Assembly (NCBI RefSeq): GCF_000299915.1
Contig: NZ_AMRI01000010.1
Location: 62,001-126,000 of the forward strand
Source: Gallaecimonas xiamenensis 3-C-1
Lineage (GTDB): Bacteria > Pseudomonadota > Gammaproteobacteria > Enterobacterales > Gallaecimonadaceae
DNA length: 64,000 nt
Reading direction: 5' to 3'
Each line of letters begins with the position of its first letter. Position 1 is the first letter of the stretch. Position numbers and translations under genes: made by a program. The notes under the pieces are model-generated. The model did no database searches, was not told the DNA's origin, and saw nothing but the letters and a program-made list of their open reading frames with translations. Of this stretch, positions 32,179 through 41,791 are shown piece by piece.

Positions 32179-33269
32179 TAGATGCGGGGGATTTGCTGGG
32201 TGATACAGTGGATATTCCCCCCCCCCAGCAGGATCTCCCGGGCATTGACGCCGGTAATGAGATACCCCGGAAAGAGGTCGGCCAGCTGCGCGGCTACCTG
32301 CTCGTCCTTGGCCGGGTCCAGCAGCGGGAACACCACCTGCTTGTTGGTGATCAGGAAGTTGGCGTAAGACCCGGCCAGGCGGGCGCCCCCTTCACGGTTC
32401 ATGCCGCCTGAGGCGTCGATGCCGCTGGCTTCTTCTTCGGTCAGATAGAGCGGGCCCGGCATCGGCAGCTTGTGCACCACCAGGGAGCGGCCACGGGCGT
32501 CTGTGGTCTCGCACAGCAGCCGGTAGGCTTCCTGGGAGCTTTCATACTGCTCGTCGGCCGGGTCGTCGCACCAGGTCATGGCCACCACGCCGGGGGCAAT
32601 CACCTGCATCAGGTTGTCCACATGGCCGGTGGTTTCGTCCTGGAATACGCCCCTTGGCAGCCACACCACTTTTTCGATACTCAGGTAGTCCTTGAGCAGC
32701 TTTTCCAGCTCGTCCTTGCCGAGGCCGGGGTTGCGGCCGGGGCTGAGCAGACATTCTTCGGTGGTGTAGAGGGTGCCTTCGCCGTCCACGTGGATGGCGC
32801 CACCTTCCATGACGATGGGCGCCTTATAGACGCTGTCACCGTAGATCTCGCAGACTTTACGGGCCACGGCATTGTCGTTGTGCCAAGGGAAATAGAGGCC
32901 GTAATGGAGGCCGCCCCAGGCGTTGAACTGCCAGTCCACCCCACGGCGTACCCCCAGGTCGTTGACCAGGTAGGTGGGGCCGGTGTCGCGCAGCCAGGCG
33001 TCGTCTGTGGTCATTTCCACCACCCGGATCTGCGGCGGCAGCTGGCGCCTAGCGTTGGCGTATTGGCTGCTGGACACCACCATGGTCACCGGCGTGGTTT
33101 GGCTGATGGCCTTGGCCACTTCGGTAAAGGCGCGCTGGGCCGGCTTGGCGCCAAAGCGCCAGTTGTCGGACCGCTCCGGCCAGGCCATCCAGACCCCGTC
33201 CTGAGGCTCGAACTCCGCCGGCATGCGAAAGCCGTCTGCTGCGGGCAGGCTTGAGACTTCGAAGCTCAT
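32178..33269 (-). CDS. aguA: Agmatine deiminase
   Basis: AguA hydrolyses agmatine to N-carbamoylputrescine and ammonia. The 363-residue protein has the peptidylarginine-deiminase fold, with WMAWPERSDNWR near the start, VMEGGAIHVDGEGTLYTTEE and GHVDNLMQVIAPG in the middle and the catalytic Cys in LLGGGNIHCITQQ near the C-terminus. Its ATG overlaps the aguB stop, so aguB-aguA are one minus-strand operon making putrescine from arginine-derived agmatine. Confidence 0.95.
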   Translation of the reverse strand: MSFEVSSLPAADGFRMPAEFEPQDGVWMAWPERSDNWRFGAKPAQRAFTEVAKAISQTTPVTMVVSSSQYANARRQLPPQIRVVEMTTDDAWLRDTGPTYLVNDLGVRRGVDWQFNAWGGLHYGLYFPWHNDNAVARKVCEIYGDSVYKAPIVMEGGAIHVDGEGTLYTTEECLLSPGRNPGLGKDELEKLLKDYLSIEKVVWLPRGVFQDETTGHVDNLMQVIAPGVVAMTWCDDPADEQYESSQEAYRLLCETTDARGRSLVVHKLPMPGPLYLTEEEASGIDASGGMNREGGARLAGSYANFLITNKQVVFPLLDPAKDEQVAAQLADLFPGYLITGVNAREILLGGGNIHCITQQIPRI

Positions 33270-34150
33270 CAGTGTTCTACCTTGCCGTCCAGGGTCAACA
33301 GGTTGCGGTACAGGCCGGGGCGGCGGTCGCGGAACAGGCCCCAGGCTTCACGCTGGTAGCGAATTTTTTTCAGATCGAAGCTGTGCACCAGCACCGCTTC
33401 TTCGTCGCGGCCGGCTTCTTCTACCTTGGCGCCGGTGTGGTCGCTGATAAAAGACGAGCCAAAGAAGCGAATTTCGGTAGGGGTGCGCACACCCTTTTCC
33501 ACGCCGATCCGGTTGGAGGCAATCACCGGCATGCAGTTGGCGGCGGCGTGGCCCTGCATCACCCGCTGCCACTGACCGGCGCTGTCCAGCTCAGGCTGGC
33601 TGGGCTCGGAGCCGATGGCGGTGGGATAGAACAGCATTTCGGCGCCCATCAGCGCCATGGCGCGGGCCGCTTCCGGGAACCATTGGTCCCAGCAGATGGC
33701 GATGCCGATCTTGGCGTAGCGGGTGTTCCAGACCTTAAAGCCGGTGTCGCCGGGGCTGAAGTAGTACTTTTCCAGGTAGCCGTCGCTGTCTGGAATATGG
33801 GCCTTGCGGTATACGTCCATCAGGCTGCCGTCGGCGTCTATGACCACCAGGGAGTTGTAACGGGCCACGCCGCTGCGCTCGAACCAGGAGAAGGGGATCA
33901 CCACGGCAAGCTCTTTGGCCAGCTGTTGCAGGCGTTTGACGGTGGTGTTCTCTTCCAGGCTGGTGGCCAGGGCATGGAAGTCTTCGTTCACTTCGATGCA
34001 GAAGTAGGGCAGCTCGAACAGCTCCTGGATCAACACGATCTGGGCGCCTTTGGCGGCGGCCTGGCGTACCAGGGCTTCGGCCTTGGCAACGTTCGCTTCT
34101 TTGTCCCAGCTGCAACTCATCTGGGTGGCGGCAACAACAACCTGATCCAT
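33269..34150 (-). CDS. aguB: N-carbamoylputrescine amidase
   Basis: AguB converts N-carbamoylputrescine to putrescine. I chose the start at 34150 (MDQVVVAATQMSCSWDKEAN, 293 residues), which has AAGGAA upstream; the frame opens seven codons earlier. The nitrilase-family triad is visible as Glu in LIQELFELPYFC, Lys in YRKAHIPD and Cys in AICWDQWFPEAAR. It is the first gene of the aguBA operon. Confidence 0.95.
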   Translation of the reverse strand: MDQVVVAATQMSCSWDKEANVAKAEALVRQAAAKGAQIVLIQELFELPYFCIEVNEDFHALATSLEENTTVKRLQQLAKELAVVIPFSWFERSGVARYNSLVVIDADGSLMDVYRKAHIPDSDGYLEKYYFSPGDTGFKVWNTRYAKIGIAICWDQWFPEAARAMALMGAEMLFYPTAIGSEPSQPELDSAGQWQRVMQGHAAANCMPVIASNRIGVEKGVRTPTEIRFFGSSFISDHTGAKVEEAGRDEEAVLVHSFDLKKIRYQREAWGLFRDRRPGLYRNLLTLDGKVEH

Positions 34151-34324
34151 AAAAGATTCCTTACTCAACAAAGGCTAAGTGATAACAATAGAACCTGGTA
34201 CTGCAAGATAGACCATCAGCCCGGGCGGGCCTGCCAGACAGCGGTCGCTGTTGGCGCCAAAAGGATAGAAATTGGCGCGTTTTATAGGGCCAGTTTGACC
34301 CCTGGTCAAGTGCTAATTTTCAAC

Positions 34325-34351
34325 GAAAAAAAAGCCCCGGGGCGGGGCTTT
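34325..34351 (-). terminator. xseA terminator
   Basis: AAAGCCCC and GGGGCTTT arms around a GC loop, with a run of A on the plus strand giving a U-tract for the minus strand. Confidence 0.8.
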
Positions 34352-34397
34352 GGAAGGGGCGTTTGCCAGCCTTTGTTTTTACTGGCTTTCCAGGTGC

Positions 34398-35729
34398 TTA
34401 GCTGTCTTTGGCAGCGCGAATTTGGGTGTCGAAGACACCGTCTTTTACCCGCACCAAAAGCCGCCCGTCGGCAGGGGCCTTGTGGACGCTGTCCACCACC
34501 TGCTGGGCGCTGTCCTGGGCAATGGCATAACCGCGCCCCAGGGTGGCCAGGGGGCTGACCAACTGCAGCTTCTCAATTAGCCGCAGCTGGGCCTGGCGCT
34601 GGCCCTGCAACTGCCGCTTAAGGCCCTGGGCCAGGGCCAGGTTCAGCCGGGCCAGTTGCTGCTCGGCGCCATCCAGGCGCCGCCCTGGATGCTGGTGCTG
34701 TAAACGGGCGCTCAGCAGCGCCAAGGGCTGGTGCTGGCGCTGCATCTGCCGGGGCAGGGCCCGCTGCAACCTGGCCTTGAGTTCGTCCAGCTTTTGGCTG
34801 TCCCTTTCCAGCTTGCGCTGGGGGCTTTGGCGGTAAAGGCGAGCGGCCAGTTCCCCCTGGCGGCTGGCCTGCTGGCGCAGGTAGCCTTGCCCCAGTTGGC
34901 CCAGGCGCTGCCTCAGTTCGCCAAAGCGGTCCTTGATAAGCCCGGCCTGGCCTGACACCAGTTCGGCGGCGGCAGAGGGGGTAGGGGCGCGCAGGTCGGC
35001 CACAAAATCGCTGATGGTGACATCGGTTTCGTGGCCAACGGCGCTCACCACCGGGATCGGGCTCTGGGCTATGGCCCGGGCCAGCTGTTCGTCGTTAAAG
35101 CTCCACAAGTCTTCGAGGCTGCCGCCGCCTCGGCCGAGGATCAATACGTCCACCTCCTGGCGGGCCGCCGCCATGGCCAGGGCCTGGCACAGCTGCTGGG
35201 CCGACTGTTCCCCCTGCACCTGGGCGGGGTAGAGCACCACCTCCAAAAACGGCGCCCGGCGTTTAAGCACGTTTAAAATGTCGTGCACGGCGGCGCCACT
35301 GGGGGAGCTTATCACCCCGATGCGTTTGGGGTGGGCCGGCAGCGGGCGCTTGCGGGCGTCCGCAAACAGGCCCTCGGCGGCCAGTTTCATCTTCAGGGCG
35401 TCAAACTGCTGCTTGAGCAGGCCGTCCCCGGCCGGCTCCATAAATTCCACCACCAGCTGGTAGTTGCCGCGCGGCTCGTAAAGGGTAGGGCGGGCCCGCA
35501 CCAACAGCTGCATGCCGTCTTGGGGGCGGAAGGTCACGCCGCTGTTTTTGCCACGGAACATGGCGCAGCTGACCTGGGAGCGGTCATCTTTGAGGGAGAA
35601 ATACCAATGGCCGGAACCATAGGCTTTGAAGTTGGACAGCTCGCCGCTCAGCCAGACCAGGCCTAGACTGTCTTCCATCAGGTGCCGAACCTGGGTGTTG
35701 AGCTGGGTGACCGAGAAGATTTGGCGCAT
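34398..35729 (-). CDS. xseA: Exodeoxyribonuclease VII large subunit
   Basis: XseA is the catalytic subunit of the single-strand exonuclease VII. The start at 35729 (MRQIFSVTQLNTQVRHLMED) has AAGGGGCAAGG upstream and gives 443 residues, close to E. coli. The N-terminal OB-fold (VWLSGELSNFKAYGSGHWYF) is followed by the catalytic region (IGVISSPSGAAVHDIL, ILGRGGGSLEDLWSFND, SAVGHETDVTISDFVAD) and a long coiled coil that binds XseB. It is divergent from guaB as in E. coli. Confidence 0.96.
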   Translation of the reverse strand: MRQIFSVTQLNTQVRHLMEDSLGLVWLSGELSNFKAYGSGHWYFSLKDDRSQVSCAMFRGKNSGVTFRPQDGMQLLVRARPTLYEPRGNYQLVVEFMEPAGDGLLKQQFDALKMKLAAEGLFADARKRPLPAHPKRIGVISSPSGAAVHDILNVLKRRAPFLEVVLYPAQVQGEQSAQQLCQALAMAAARQEVDVLILGRGGGSLEDLWSFNDEQLARAIAQSPIPVVSAVGHETDVTISDFVADLRAPTPSAAAELVSGQAGLIKDRFGELRQRLGQLGQGYLRQQASRQGELAARLYRQSPQRKLERDSQKLDELKARLQRALPRQMQRQHQPLALLSARLQHQHPGRRLDGAEQQLARLNLALAQGLKRQLQGQRQAQLRLIEKLQLVSPLATLGRGYAIAQDSAQQVVDSVHKAPADGRLLVRVKDGVFDTQIRAAKDS

Positions 35730-35864
35730 GCCTTGCCCCTTTGAAACTTTGCCGCAGTCTACCAGATGCAAAAAGCATTTGCCCAAAGGCAGGCTCGGCG
35801 CTAGAATGCCGCGGCAACACCTATACCAGGTCCCTTCCCACTATCCATCGGTGAGGCTGTTGCC

Positions 35865-37328
35865 ATGCTACGCGTTATCAAAGAAGCCTTGACGTTCGAC
35901 GACGTCCTCCTGCTCCCCGCACATTCCACTGTGCTGCCCAACACTGCCGACCTGCGCACCAAGCTGACGCGCAAAATCGAGCTGAACATCCCGATGGTTT
36001 CTGCGGCCATGGACACCGTGACCGAAGCCAACCTGGCCATTGCCCTGGCCCAGGAAGGCGGTATCGGTTTCATCCACAAAAACATGAGCATCGAACAGCA
36101 GGCCGAAGAAGTACGCAAGGTTAAGCGTTACGTCGCCGGCATGGTGACCGACCCTGACTGCGTCTCTGCCGACCACACCATCACCGACGTGCTGCGCCTG
36201 ACCGAAGAAAACGGCTATGCCGGTTTCCCGGTGGTATCCAAGTCCGGCGAACTCGAAGGCATCATCACCGCCCGTGACGTGCGCTTTGTCACCGACCACG
36301 GCCGCAAGGTGTCCGAGGTGATGACCCCCAAAGACAAGCTGGTCACCGTCAAGGTGGGTACCCCCCGCGAAGAAGTGCAGCGCCTGATGCAACAGCACCG
36401 GGTCGAAAAAGTGCTGGTGGTGGACGACAACTTCCACCTCAAGGGCCTTATCACCGTTAAAGACTTCCAAAAAGCCGAACGCAAGCCCAACGCCTGTAAA
36501 GACGAGCGTGGCCGCCTGCGCGTCGGTGCCGCCGTCGGTGCCGGCGCCGGTAATGAAGACCGCGTCGCCGCCCTGGTAGCCGCCGGTGTTGACGTGCTGC
36601 TGATTGACTCCTCCCACGGCCACTCCGAAGGCGTACTGCAGCGCATCCGCGAAACCCGCAAGGCCTTCCCCGAGGTGCAAATCATCGGTGGTAACGTGGC
36701 CACCGCCGCCGGCGCCCTGGCGCTGGTTGAGGCGGGCGTGGACGCCGTCAAGGTGGGCATAGGCCCTGGCTCCATCTGCACCACCCGTATCGTCACCGGT
36801 GTCGGCGTACCGCAGATCACCGCCGTGTCCGACGCAGTCGAAGCCCTGGAAGGCACCGGCATTCCGGTCATTGCCGACGGCGGCATTCGCTTCTCCGGCG
36901 ATATCTGTAAAGCCATCGCCGCCGGCGCCAACTGCGTCATGGTGGGCGGCATGCTGGCCGGTACCGACGAAGCCCCGGGCGAAATCGAGCTCTACCAAGG
37001 CCGCGCCTTTAAATCCTACCGTGGCATGGGGTCCCTGGGCGCCATGACCAAGGGTTCCAGCGACCGCTACTTCCAGACCGACAACGCCGCCGACAAGCTG
37101 GTGCCCGAAGGCATCGAAGGCCGCGTGCCCTACAAAGGCAAGGTCAAGGACATCATCCACCAGCAGATGGGCGGCCTGCGCTCCTCCATGGGTCTGACCG
37201 GCAACGGCACCATCGACGACATGCGCACCAAGGCGCAGTTCGTCAAGGTCACCAGCGCCGGTATGGGTGAGTCCCACGTCCACGACGTGACCATCACCAA
37301 GGAAGCCCCCAACTACCGCAGCTCCTAA
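35865..37328 (+). CDS. guaB: IMP dehydrogenase
   Basis: GuaB makes XMP from IMP, the committed step of guanine nucleotide synthesis. The 487-residue enzyme has the catalytic C305 in [13 protein letters not shown], two CBS domains at about 95-205 and the mobile flap [10 protein letters not shown]. It is divergent from xseA and followed after 61 bp by guaA. Confidence 0.97.
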   Translation: MLRVIKEALTFDDVLLLPAHSTVLPNTADLRTKLTRKIELNIPMVSAAMDTVTEANLAIALAQEGGIGFIHKNMSIEQQAEEVRKVKRYVAGMVTDPDCVSADHTITDVLRLTEENGYAGFPVVSKSGELEGIITARDVRFVTDHGRKVSEVMTPKDKLVTVKVGTPREEVQRLMQQHRVEKVLVVDDNFHLKGLITVKDFQKAERKPNACKDERGRLRVGAAVGAGAGNEDRVAALVAAGVDVLLIDSSHGHSEGVLQRIRETRKAFPEVQIIGGNVATAAGALALVEAGVDAVKVGIGPGSICTTRIVTGVGVPQITAVSDAVEALEGTGIPVIADGGIRFSGDICKAIAAGANCVMVGGMLAGTDEAPGEIELYQGRAFKSYRGMGSLGAMTKGSSDRYFQTDNAADKLVPEGIEGRVPYKGKVKDIIHQQMGGLRSSMGLTGNGTIDDMRTKAQFVKVTSAGMGESHVHDVTITKEAPNYRSS

Positions 37329-37333
37329 GTTAC

Positions 37334-37356
37334 GGCGCCGGCACCTTGCCGGCGCC
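37334..37356 (+). other. Intercistronic hairpin between guaB and guaA
   Basis: GGCGCCGGC ACCTT GCCGGCGCC with only a short CTTCTATTT after it. It resembles a weak or attenuating terminator, or an mRNA-stability hairpin, in the guaBA operon. Confidence 0.6.
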
Positions 37357-37389
37357 CTTCTATTTAGCGTTTTAAAAGCAGGGCCAACG

Positions 37390-38967
37390 ATGACCAAGAA
37401 CATCCACGAAAGCCGCATCCTTATCCTGGACTTCGGCTCCCAGTACACCCAACTCATTGCCCGCCGTATCCGTGAAATCGGCGTTTACTGCGAGCTGTGG
37501 GCCTGGGACGTCAGCGAAGAAGACATCCGCGAATTCGCCCCCAACGGCATCATCCTGTCCGGCGGCCCCGAGTCCGTGCACGAAGCCAATAGCCCCCGCG
37601 CCCCCGAATACGTCTTTAATGCCGGTGTGCCGGTGTTCGGTATCTGCTACGGCATGCAGACCATGGCCCATCAGCTGGGCGGCGCCGTTGAAAGCTCCAT
37701 GGAGCGCGAGTTCGGTTATGCCCAAATCGAACTGCTGACCGACTCCAAGCTCACCCACGGCATCGAAGATGCCATCAGCGCCGGCGGCCGCGCCCTGCTG
37801 GACGTGTGGATGAGCCACGGCGACAAAGTAGTGGCCATCCCCCAAGGCTTCGAGACCGTCGCCAAGACCGACAACTGCCCGTTCGCCATCATGGCCAACG
37901 AGGAAAAACGCTTCTACGGCGTGCAGTTCCACCCGGAAGTCACCCACACCCGCCAAGGCAAGCGCCTGCTCGAGCACTTCGTGCTGGAGATCTGCGGCTG
38001 TGACGCCCTGTGGACACCAAGCGCCATCATCGAAGACGCCGTGGCCCGCATCAAAGAGCAAGTAGGCGACGACGAAGTTATTCTGGGCCTTAGCGGCGGT
38101 GTGGATTCGTCCGTCGTCGCCATGTTGGTGCACCGCGCCATCGGCGACAAGCTCACCTGTGTGTTCGTTGACAATGGCCTGCTGCGCCTCAATGAAGGCG
38201 AACAGGTGATGGAGATGTTCGGCGACCACTTCGGCCTTAACATCATCAAGGCCGACGCCGAAGAGCGCTTCCTGTCCGCCCTTAAAGGCATCGACGAGCC
38301 GGAAGCCAAGCGCAAGACCATAGGCCGGGTGTTCGTGGAAGTGTTCGACGAATACTCCAAGCAGATGAAAAACGCCAAATGGCTGGCCCAGGGCACCATC
38401 TACCCCGACGTCATCGAGTCTGCCGCCTCCAAGACCGGCAAGGCCCATGTGATCAAGTCCCACCACAACGTCGGCGGCCTGCCAGAAGACATGGCCATGG
38501 GTCTGGTCGAACCGCTGCGTGAGCTCTTCAAAGACGAAGTGCGCAAAATCGGCCTGGAACTGGGCCTGCCCTACGACATGCTCTACCGCCACCCCTTCCC
38601 GGGGCCGGGCCTGGGCGTGCGGGTGCTGGGCGAAGTGAAAAAGGAATACTGCGACCTTCTTCGCCGCGCCGACGCCATCTTTATCGAAGAGCTGCGCAAA
38701 GCCGATCTGTACCACAAGGTCAGCCAGGCCTTTGTGGTGTTCCTGCCGGTACGCTCCGTGGGCGTCATGGGCGATGGCCGTAAGTACGACTGGGTTGTCA
38801 GCCTTCGCGCCGTCGAGACCATCGACTTTATGACCGCCCACTGGGCCCACCTGCCTTACGATCTGCTGGGTAAGGTGTCGAACCGCATCATCAATGAAAT
38901 TGATGGCATCAGCCGCGTTGTTTACGACATTTCTGGTAAGCCGCCGGCGACGATTGAGTGGGAGTGA
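37390..38967 (+). CDS. guaA: GMP synthase (glutamine-hydrolysing)
   Basis: GuaA aminates XMP to GMP. The 525-residue protein has the class I glutaminase domain (C86 in GICYGMQTM, His/Glu in [10 protein letters not shown]), the ATP-pyrophosphatase P-loop LSGGVDSSV and the C-terminal dimerisation domain ending PPATIEWE. The last 12 bases (GAGTGGGAGTGA, 38956-38967) recur at 41136, and a diverged copy of the C-terminal codons occurs at 48440. guaA 3' ends are known integration sites for genomic islands. Confidence 0.97.
   Translation: MTKNIHESRILILDFGSQYTQLIARRIREIGVYCELWAWDVSEEDIREFAPNGIILSGGPESVHEANSPRAPEYVFNAGVPVFGICYGMQTMAHQLGGAVESSMEREFGYAQIELLTDSKLTHGIEDAISAGGRALLDVWMSHGDKVVAIPQGFETVAKTDNCPFAIMANEEKRFYGVQFHPEVTHTRQGKRLLEHFVLEICGCDALWTPSAIIEDAVARIKEQVGDDEVILGLSGGVDSSVVAMLVHRAIGDKLTCVFVDNGLLRLNEGEQVMEMFGDHFGLNIIKADAEERFLSALKGIDEPEAKRKTIGRVFVEVFDEYSKQMKNAKWLAQGTIYPDVIESAASKTGKAHVIKSHHNVGGLPEDMAMGLVEPLRELFKDEVRKIGLELGLPYDMLYRHPFPGPGLGVRVLGEVKKEYCDLLRRADAIFIEELRKADLYHKVSQAFVVFLPVRSVGVMGDGRKYDWVVSLRAVETIDFMTAHWAHLPYDLLGKVSNRIINEIDGISRVVYDISGKPPATIEWE
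38956..38967 (+). repeat. Putative attachment repeat at guaA 3' end (left copy)
   Basis: GAGTGGGAGTGA forms the final codons and stop of guaA and is repeated exactly at 41136-41147. The two copies bracket the AbiEi/AbiEii pair, as expected for an element inserted into guaA that regenerated the gene end. Confidence 0.65.
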
Positions 38968-38989
38968 GGCCGGTTATCGGTGAATGATA

Positions 38990-39016
38990 AAAGCCCCTGC
39001 ACTGCAGGGGCTTTTT
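38990..39016 (+). terminator. Terminator after guaA
   Basis: AAGCCCCTGC ACT GCAGGGGCTT with a T run. Confidence 0.85.
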
Positions 39017-39198
39017 GTTATTGGGTACATATAACCTTTGATGCTGGCGCACCCGACATTTTCACACTCGTGGCACAGAAGTTCACCTTTTGAGCAGGGA
39101 AGTATCAAAATCTTCGGCGCTCAGACAGTTTCAGCCAAGATGAAGCCAGCGGGGGGTAGCCAGCCTCTTGCAGTCCTTGGTGTTCACGCCTATGATTT

Positions 39199-39215
39199 GT
39201 TCATGATTCATGAAC
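39199..39215 (+). promoter_or_regulatory. Candidate AbiEi operator
   Basis: A 7-bp inverted repeat GTTCATG ATT CATGAAC lies 11 bp before the start of the antitoxin-like gene. Related half-sites (TGTTCACG near 39181 and GTGTGAACAC over the start codon) flank it. The arrangement suits autoregulation by the winged-helix antitoxin. Confidence 0.5.
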
Positions 39216-39226
39216 GGTGATGATGT

Positions 39227-40228
39227 GTGAACACTAACGCGACTCTGCTGATGCTGGCCATAGATAATCTGCCCTCGCACATTCAAGGGGAGTGCACCTT
39301 TGATCCAAAGCCGGATGGCAAGCCTTACACCGATGCTCAGGTCACCCTGACGGTACACGGCGAACGCTGCTACCAGTTTAGCGCTGAAATAAAGCATATC
39401 CACCGCAAAGAAAGCCTCACAGCATTGCTGGATGCTGCTCGCCCAGACACTCTTTTAGTGTGCAACAGACTGACCGCTCATCTCGCCGACTTTTGCTCCA
39501 GCAACGCTATCAACTTCATTGATGAAGCCGGTAACGCCAGGGTGAGCTGTAATGGACTGAATCTGTGGATTGAGGGGAAAAACAGCTCTGAAAGTCACCC
39601 TGCAACTCAGCAGCAGGCAAAGCCTGGGCTGGGCTTTATGAAGCTGGTATTTGCCTTGTTGGCTGATGAGGATGTGTTACGTTTACCATTTCGAGCCATT
39701 GCCGAGATGGCAAATATTTCATTGGGCATGGTCAGCAAGGGGTTTAAACACCTGGAGTCTGAAAAGCTTGTCAGTCTGTGCAGTACCCGGCGTATTCTGG
39801 ATAAGGAAGCCCTTTATCACATCTGGATTGAACACTATCGCACCGTATTAAGACCAAAACTCGGTGGGATAAGACTAGTGGCTCCGGGTGACTGGCGAGA
39901 GATCCCCTTAACACCCAAAGATCGCTGGGGGGGAGAAGTGGCCGCCGATGAACTGACGGGCTATCTACAGCCTTATGAGTTACAGCTTTTTACCTTTGAG
40001 CCACTGCAGAAAAGGCTTGCTCTGCTCAAGGCAAAGCCTGACCCTGCCGGCAGACTCTGGTTAGTTCCTGCATTCTGGGGAAAGGAGCTGGACATCAATA
40101 TCAACGCCAAGGCATTGCTGGCTGTTGCCGAACTGCTTGCAAGCAGTGATAGCCGAAACAAAGAGGTTGCCGAACTCATCAATGAGCAATATCTACACCT
40201 TAAAACACTCCCTGAAACCTGGGTTTGA
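39227..40228 (+). CDS. AbiEi-type antitoxin / transcriptional regulator
   Basis: The 333-residue protein from GTG 39227 is moderately diverged. Around residues 153-190 it has a winged-helix region (LPFRAIAEMANISLGMVSKG ... FKHLESEKLV) and a C-terminal alpha/beta domain, the layout of AbiEi-family antitoxins of type IV toxin-antitoxin modules. The adjoining gene encodes an AbiEii-like nucleotidyltransferase and overlaps it by 47 bp. Codon use is less GC-rich than guaA, and direct repeats flank the pair, both pointing to acquisition. AbiE antitoxins repress their own promoter. Confidence 0.75.
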   Translation: MNTNATLLMLAIDNLPSHIQGECTFDPKPDGKPYTDAQVTLTVHGERCYQFSAEIKHIHRKESLTALLDAARPDTLLVCNRLTAHLADFCSSNAINFIDEAGNARVSCNGLNLWIEGKNSSESHPATQQQAKPGLGFMKLVFALLADEDVLRLPFRAIAEMANISLGMVSKGFKHLESEKLVSLCSTRRILDKEALYHIWIEHYRTVLRPKLGGIRLVAPGDWREIPLTPKDRWGGEVAADELTGYLQPYELQLFTFEPLQKRLALLKAKPDPAGRLWLVPAFWGKELDININAKALLAVAELLASSDSRNKEVAELINEQYLHLKTLPETWV

Positions 40229-41015
40229 GCCCGTACTGACACTGATCACCCGCACAACCAGGCAAACCGGCGTGCCATTTTTTGTTGCTGGGGCAACGGC
40301 GAGAGATCTCGTTCTGTATCATGTGTTTGGGCGGGATCCCGGTCGTCAGACCCGGGATATTGATACCGGTATTCTGGTGCCGGATTGGGACGCTTTCTCC
40401 CGAGTAAGGCAGGCTTTGCTGGATGCTGGTTTAACCGTAACCAATAGAGTCCATCGACTTAAAGACCCCGACAGTGGCTTGCCAATTGATATTATCCCGT
40501 TTGGTGCCATAGCCGATGCCGCAGGTGAAATACAGTGGCCGCCAGAGCATGCGGTCACTATGTCGGTGGCTGGATTTCAGGAAGCTTACGATGCTGCCTT
40601 ATCAGTAGAGCTAGGGCAGGGTGATACCATCAAAGTCGCGTCGCTGGCCGGGCTGACTCTGCTAAAGTTGATTGCCTGGCAGGAGCGGGGAAACGAGAGC
40701 AGCAAAGACGCGGCTGACTTTTTAACCATTCTGCTTGAGTACCAGCATGTTCAGGAGGATCGTCTGTGGGAGCCTTATATCCCGGGGGAGCGCCTTGAGT
40801 ATGATCCCGAGCGGCAAGGAGCTTTCCTGCTCGGGTACGATTTGAAAATGATCTTGTCTGAGCCCGGCACCAGCCCAGATACCGTCAGCCGGATAACTGC
40901 ATTGGCGGCTGATATTGATGGACTGGTCGGGGCTCAGTTCAGGAGTCAAAACCTTTGCAGCTACGAGAGGATAGAGCAGCTGCAGCATGACTTTTTGGCG
41001 GGACTGGAGTTGTAA
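40182..41015 (+). CDS. AbiEii/AbiGii-type nucleotidyltransferase toxin
   Basis: The 277-residue protein has a minimal nucleotidyltransferase core: FFVAGATARDLVLYH in place of the usual GGxA/S helix, and TRDIDTGI, which supplies the DxD metal ligands. Later, KLIAWQERGNESSKDAADF is the family's basic helix and third acidic region. The start at 40182 (MSNIYTLKHSLKPGF) overlaps the antitoxin gene by 47 bp. Related toxins modify tRNA or other targets and can abort phage infection. Target unknown here. Confidence 0.8.
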   Translation: MSNIYTLKHSLKPGFEPVLTLITRTTRQTGVPFFVAGATARDLVLYHVFGRDPGRQTRDIDTGILVPDWDAFSRVRQALLDAGLTVTNRVHRLKDPDSGLPIDIIPFGAIADAAGEIQWPPEHAVTMSVAGFQEAYDAALSVELGQGDTIKVASLAGLTLLKLIAWQERGNESSKDAADFLTILLEYQHVQEDRLWEPYIPGERLEYDPERQGAFLLGYDLKMILSEPGTSPDTVSRITALAADIDGLVGAQFRSQNLCSYERIEQLQHDFLAGLEL

Positions 41016-41135
41016 GAACAGTCTCAACACAGTAAAAAACTAAAAAATTCTGTACATGGTATTTTTCTTGGTATCGAAGAGTTGTTGTTTATTAAGCTGC
41101 TGATATTTAAGTATTTAAACTCTCTGTCAATAATA

Positions 41136-41147
41136 GAGTGGGAGTGA
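41136..41147 (+). repeat. Putative attachment repeat (right copy)
   Basis: GAGTGGGAGTGA, identical to the last 12 bases of guaA at 38956-38967. The immediate context differs on both sides. It is followed by its own terminator-like hairpin. Confidence 0.6.
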
Positions 41148-41190
41148 CCGCGCCGGCCTGGCTGTAAAGCAGGGCCTAGATCAAAAGCAT

Positions 41191-41219
41191 TAAAAACCCC
41201 GCGAAAGCGGGGTTTTTAA
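41191..41219. terminator. Bidirectional terminator-like hairpin
   Basis: AAAAACCCCGC GAAA GCGGGGTTTTT. It follows the right-hand attachment repeat. Confidence 0.8.
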
Positions 41220-41220
41220 T

Positions 41221-41750
41221 GGGGCGAAGGGCGGGTTTGGGTGTTCTTTTCGGGTTGCTTTATTGCGGTTGGTTCCTTTATAAGCAGGGGGCGCTCCTGC
41301 ACGCGCCCTACTTTTGAGGCCAAAAGTAGGCGGGGCCTCCCAGGCAAAAGCCTCGCCCATGTTTACTCAGACCATCCATGGTCTTCGCCCTTCGGGCCAT
41401 CGCTAGCGATGTTCAAACCTATTCCATACAGGTTTGTCGCTTAATCTTCGTCTCTGGTCGTACAGCGCAGCAGGGGGGCTAGGGCTTTAAGAGCCTTCCA
41501 TGGTGGTTGCTTCCAGCTCGCACGTCCTGTGCTTGCGCTCAGCAGCATCAAAGCAGTGCTTTGATGTGCAAGCTTCGCCCCGACGCGTCCTCCGCTCGAC
41601 CAAGCTGGCCGCCTCACATCCCTGTCTCGCGCCAGCTCACGCCCCCGACGGCAAGGCGCTCCACTTAAAGGGGCTCCGGGGTCTCACCAGCAAGACTTTT
41701 GAGGCTTGAAGAGCCGCTGCTCCGTTGTGTTTCTGGCAAATGCATGATTT
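41221..41750. repeat. Hairpin-rich non-coding region
   Basis: No gene is supported in this stretch of over 500 bases. It is packed with short palindromes: CTACTTTTG AGGC CAAAAGTAG (41308-41329), AGACCATCCATGGTCT (41370 region), CATCGCTAGCGATG (41398-41411), AAACCT...AGGTTT (41415-41435) and CATCAAAGCA G TGCTTTGATG (41546-41566). Such clusters occur between genes in several gammaproteobacteria as repeated non-coding sequence. A structured RNA is possible. Confidence 0.6.
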
Positions 41751-41791
41751 TTAACAAAATTGAAAGTGGGTGTCCTGCTAAGCTATACCGT

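Noticed and set aside
41241..41709. Small open frames in the hairpin-rich region.
   Set aside because: They lack ribosome sites and protein-like composition, and the region is dominated by palindromes.
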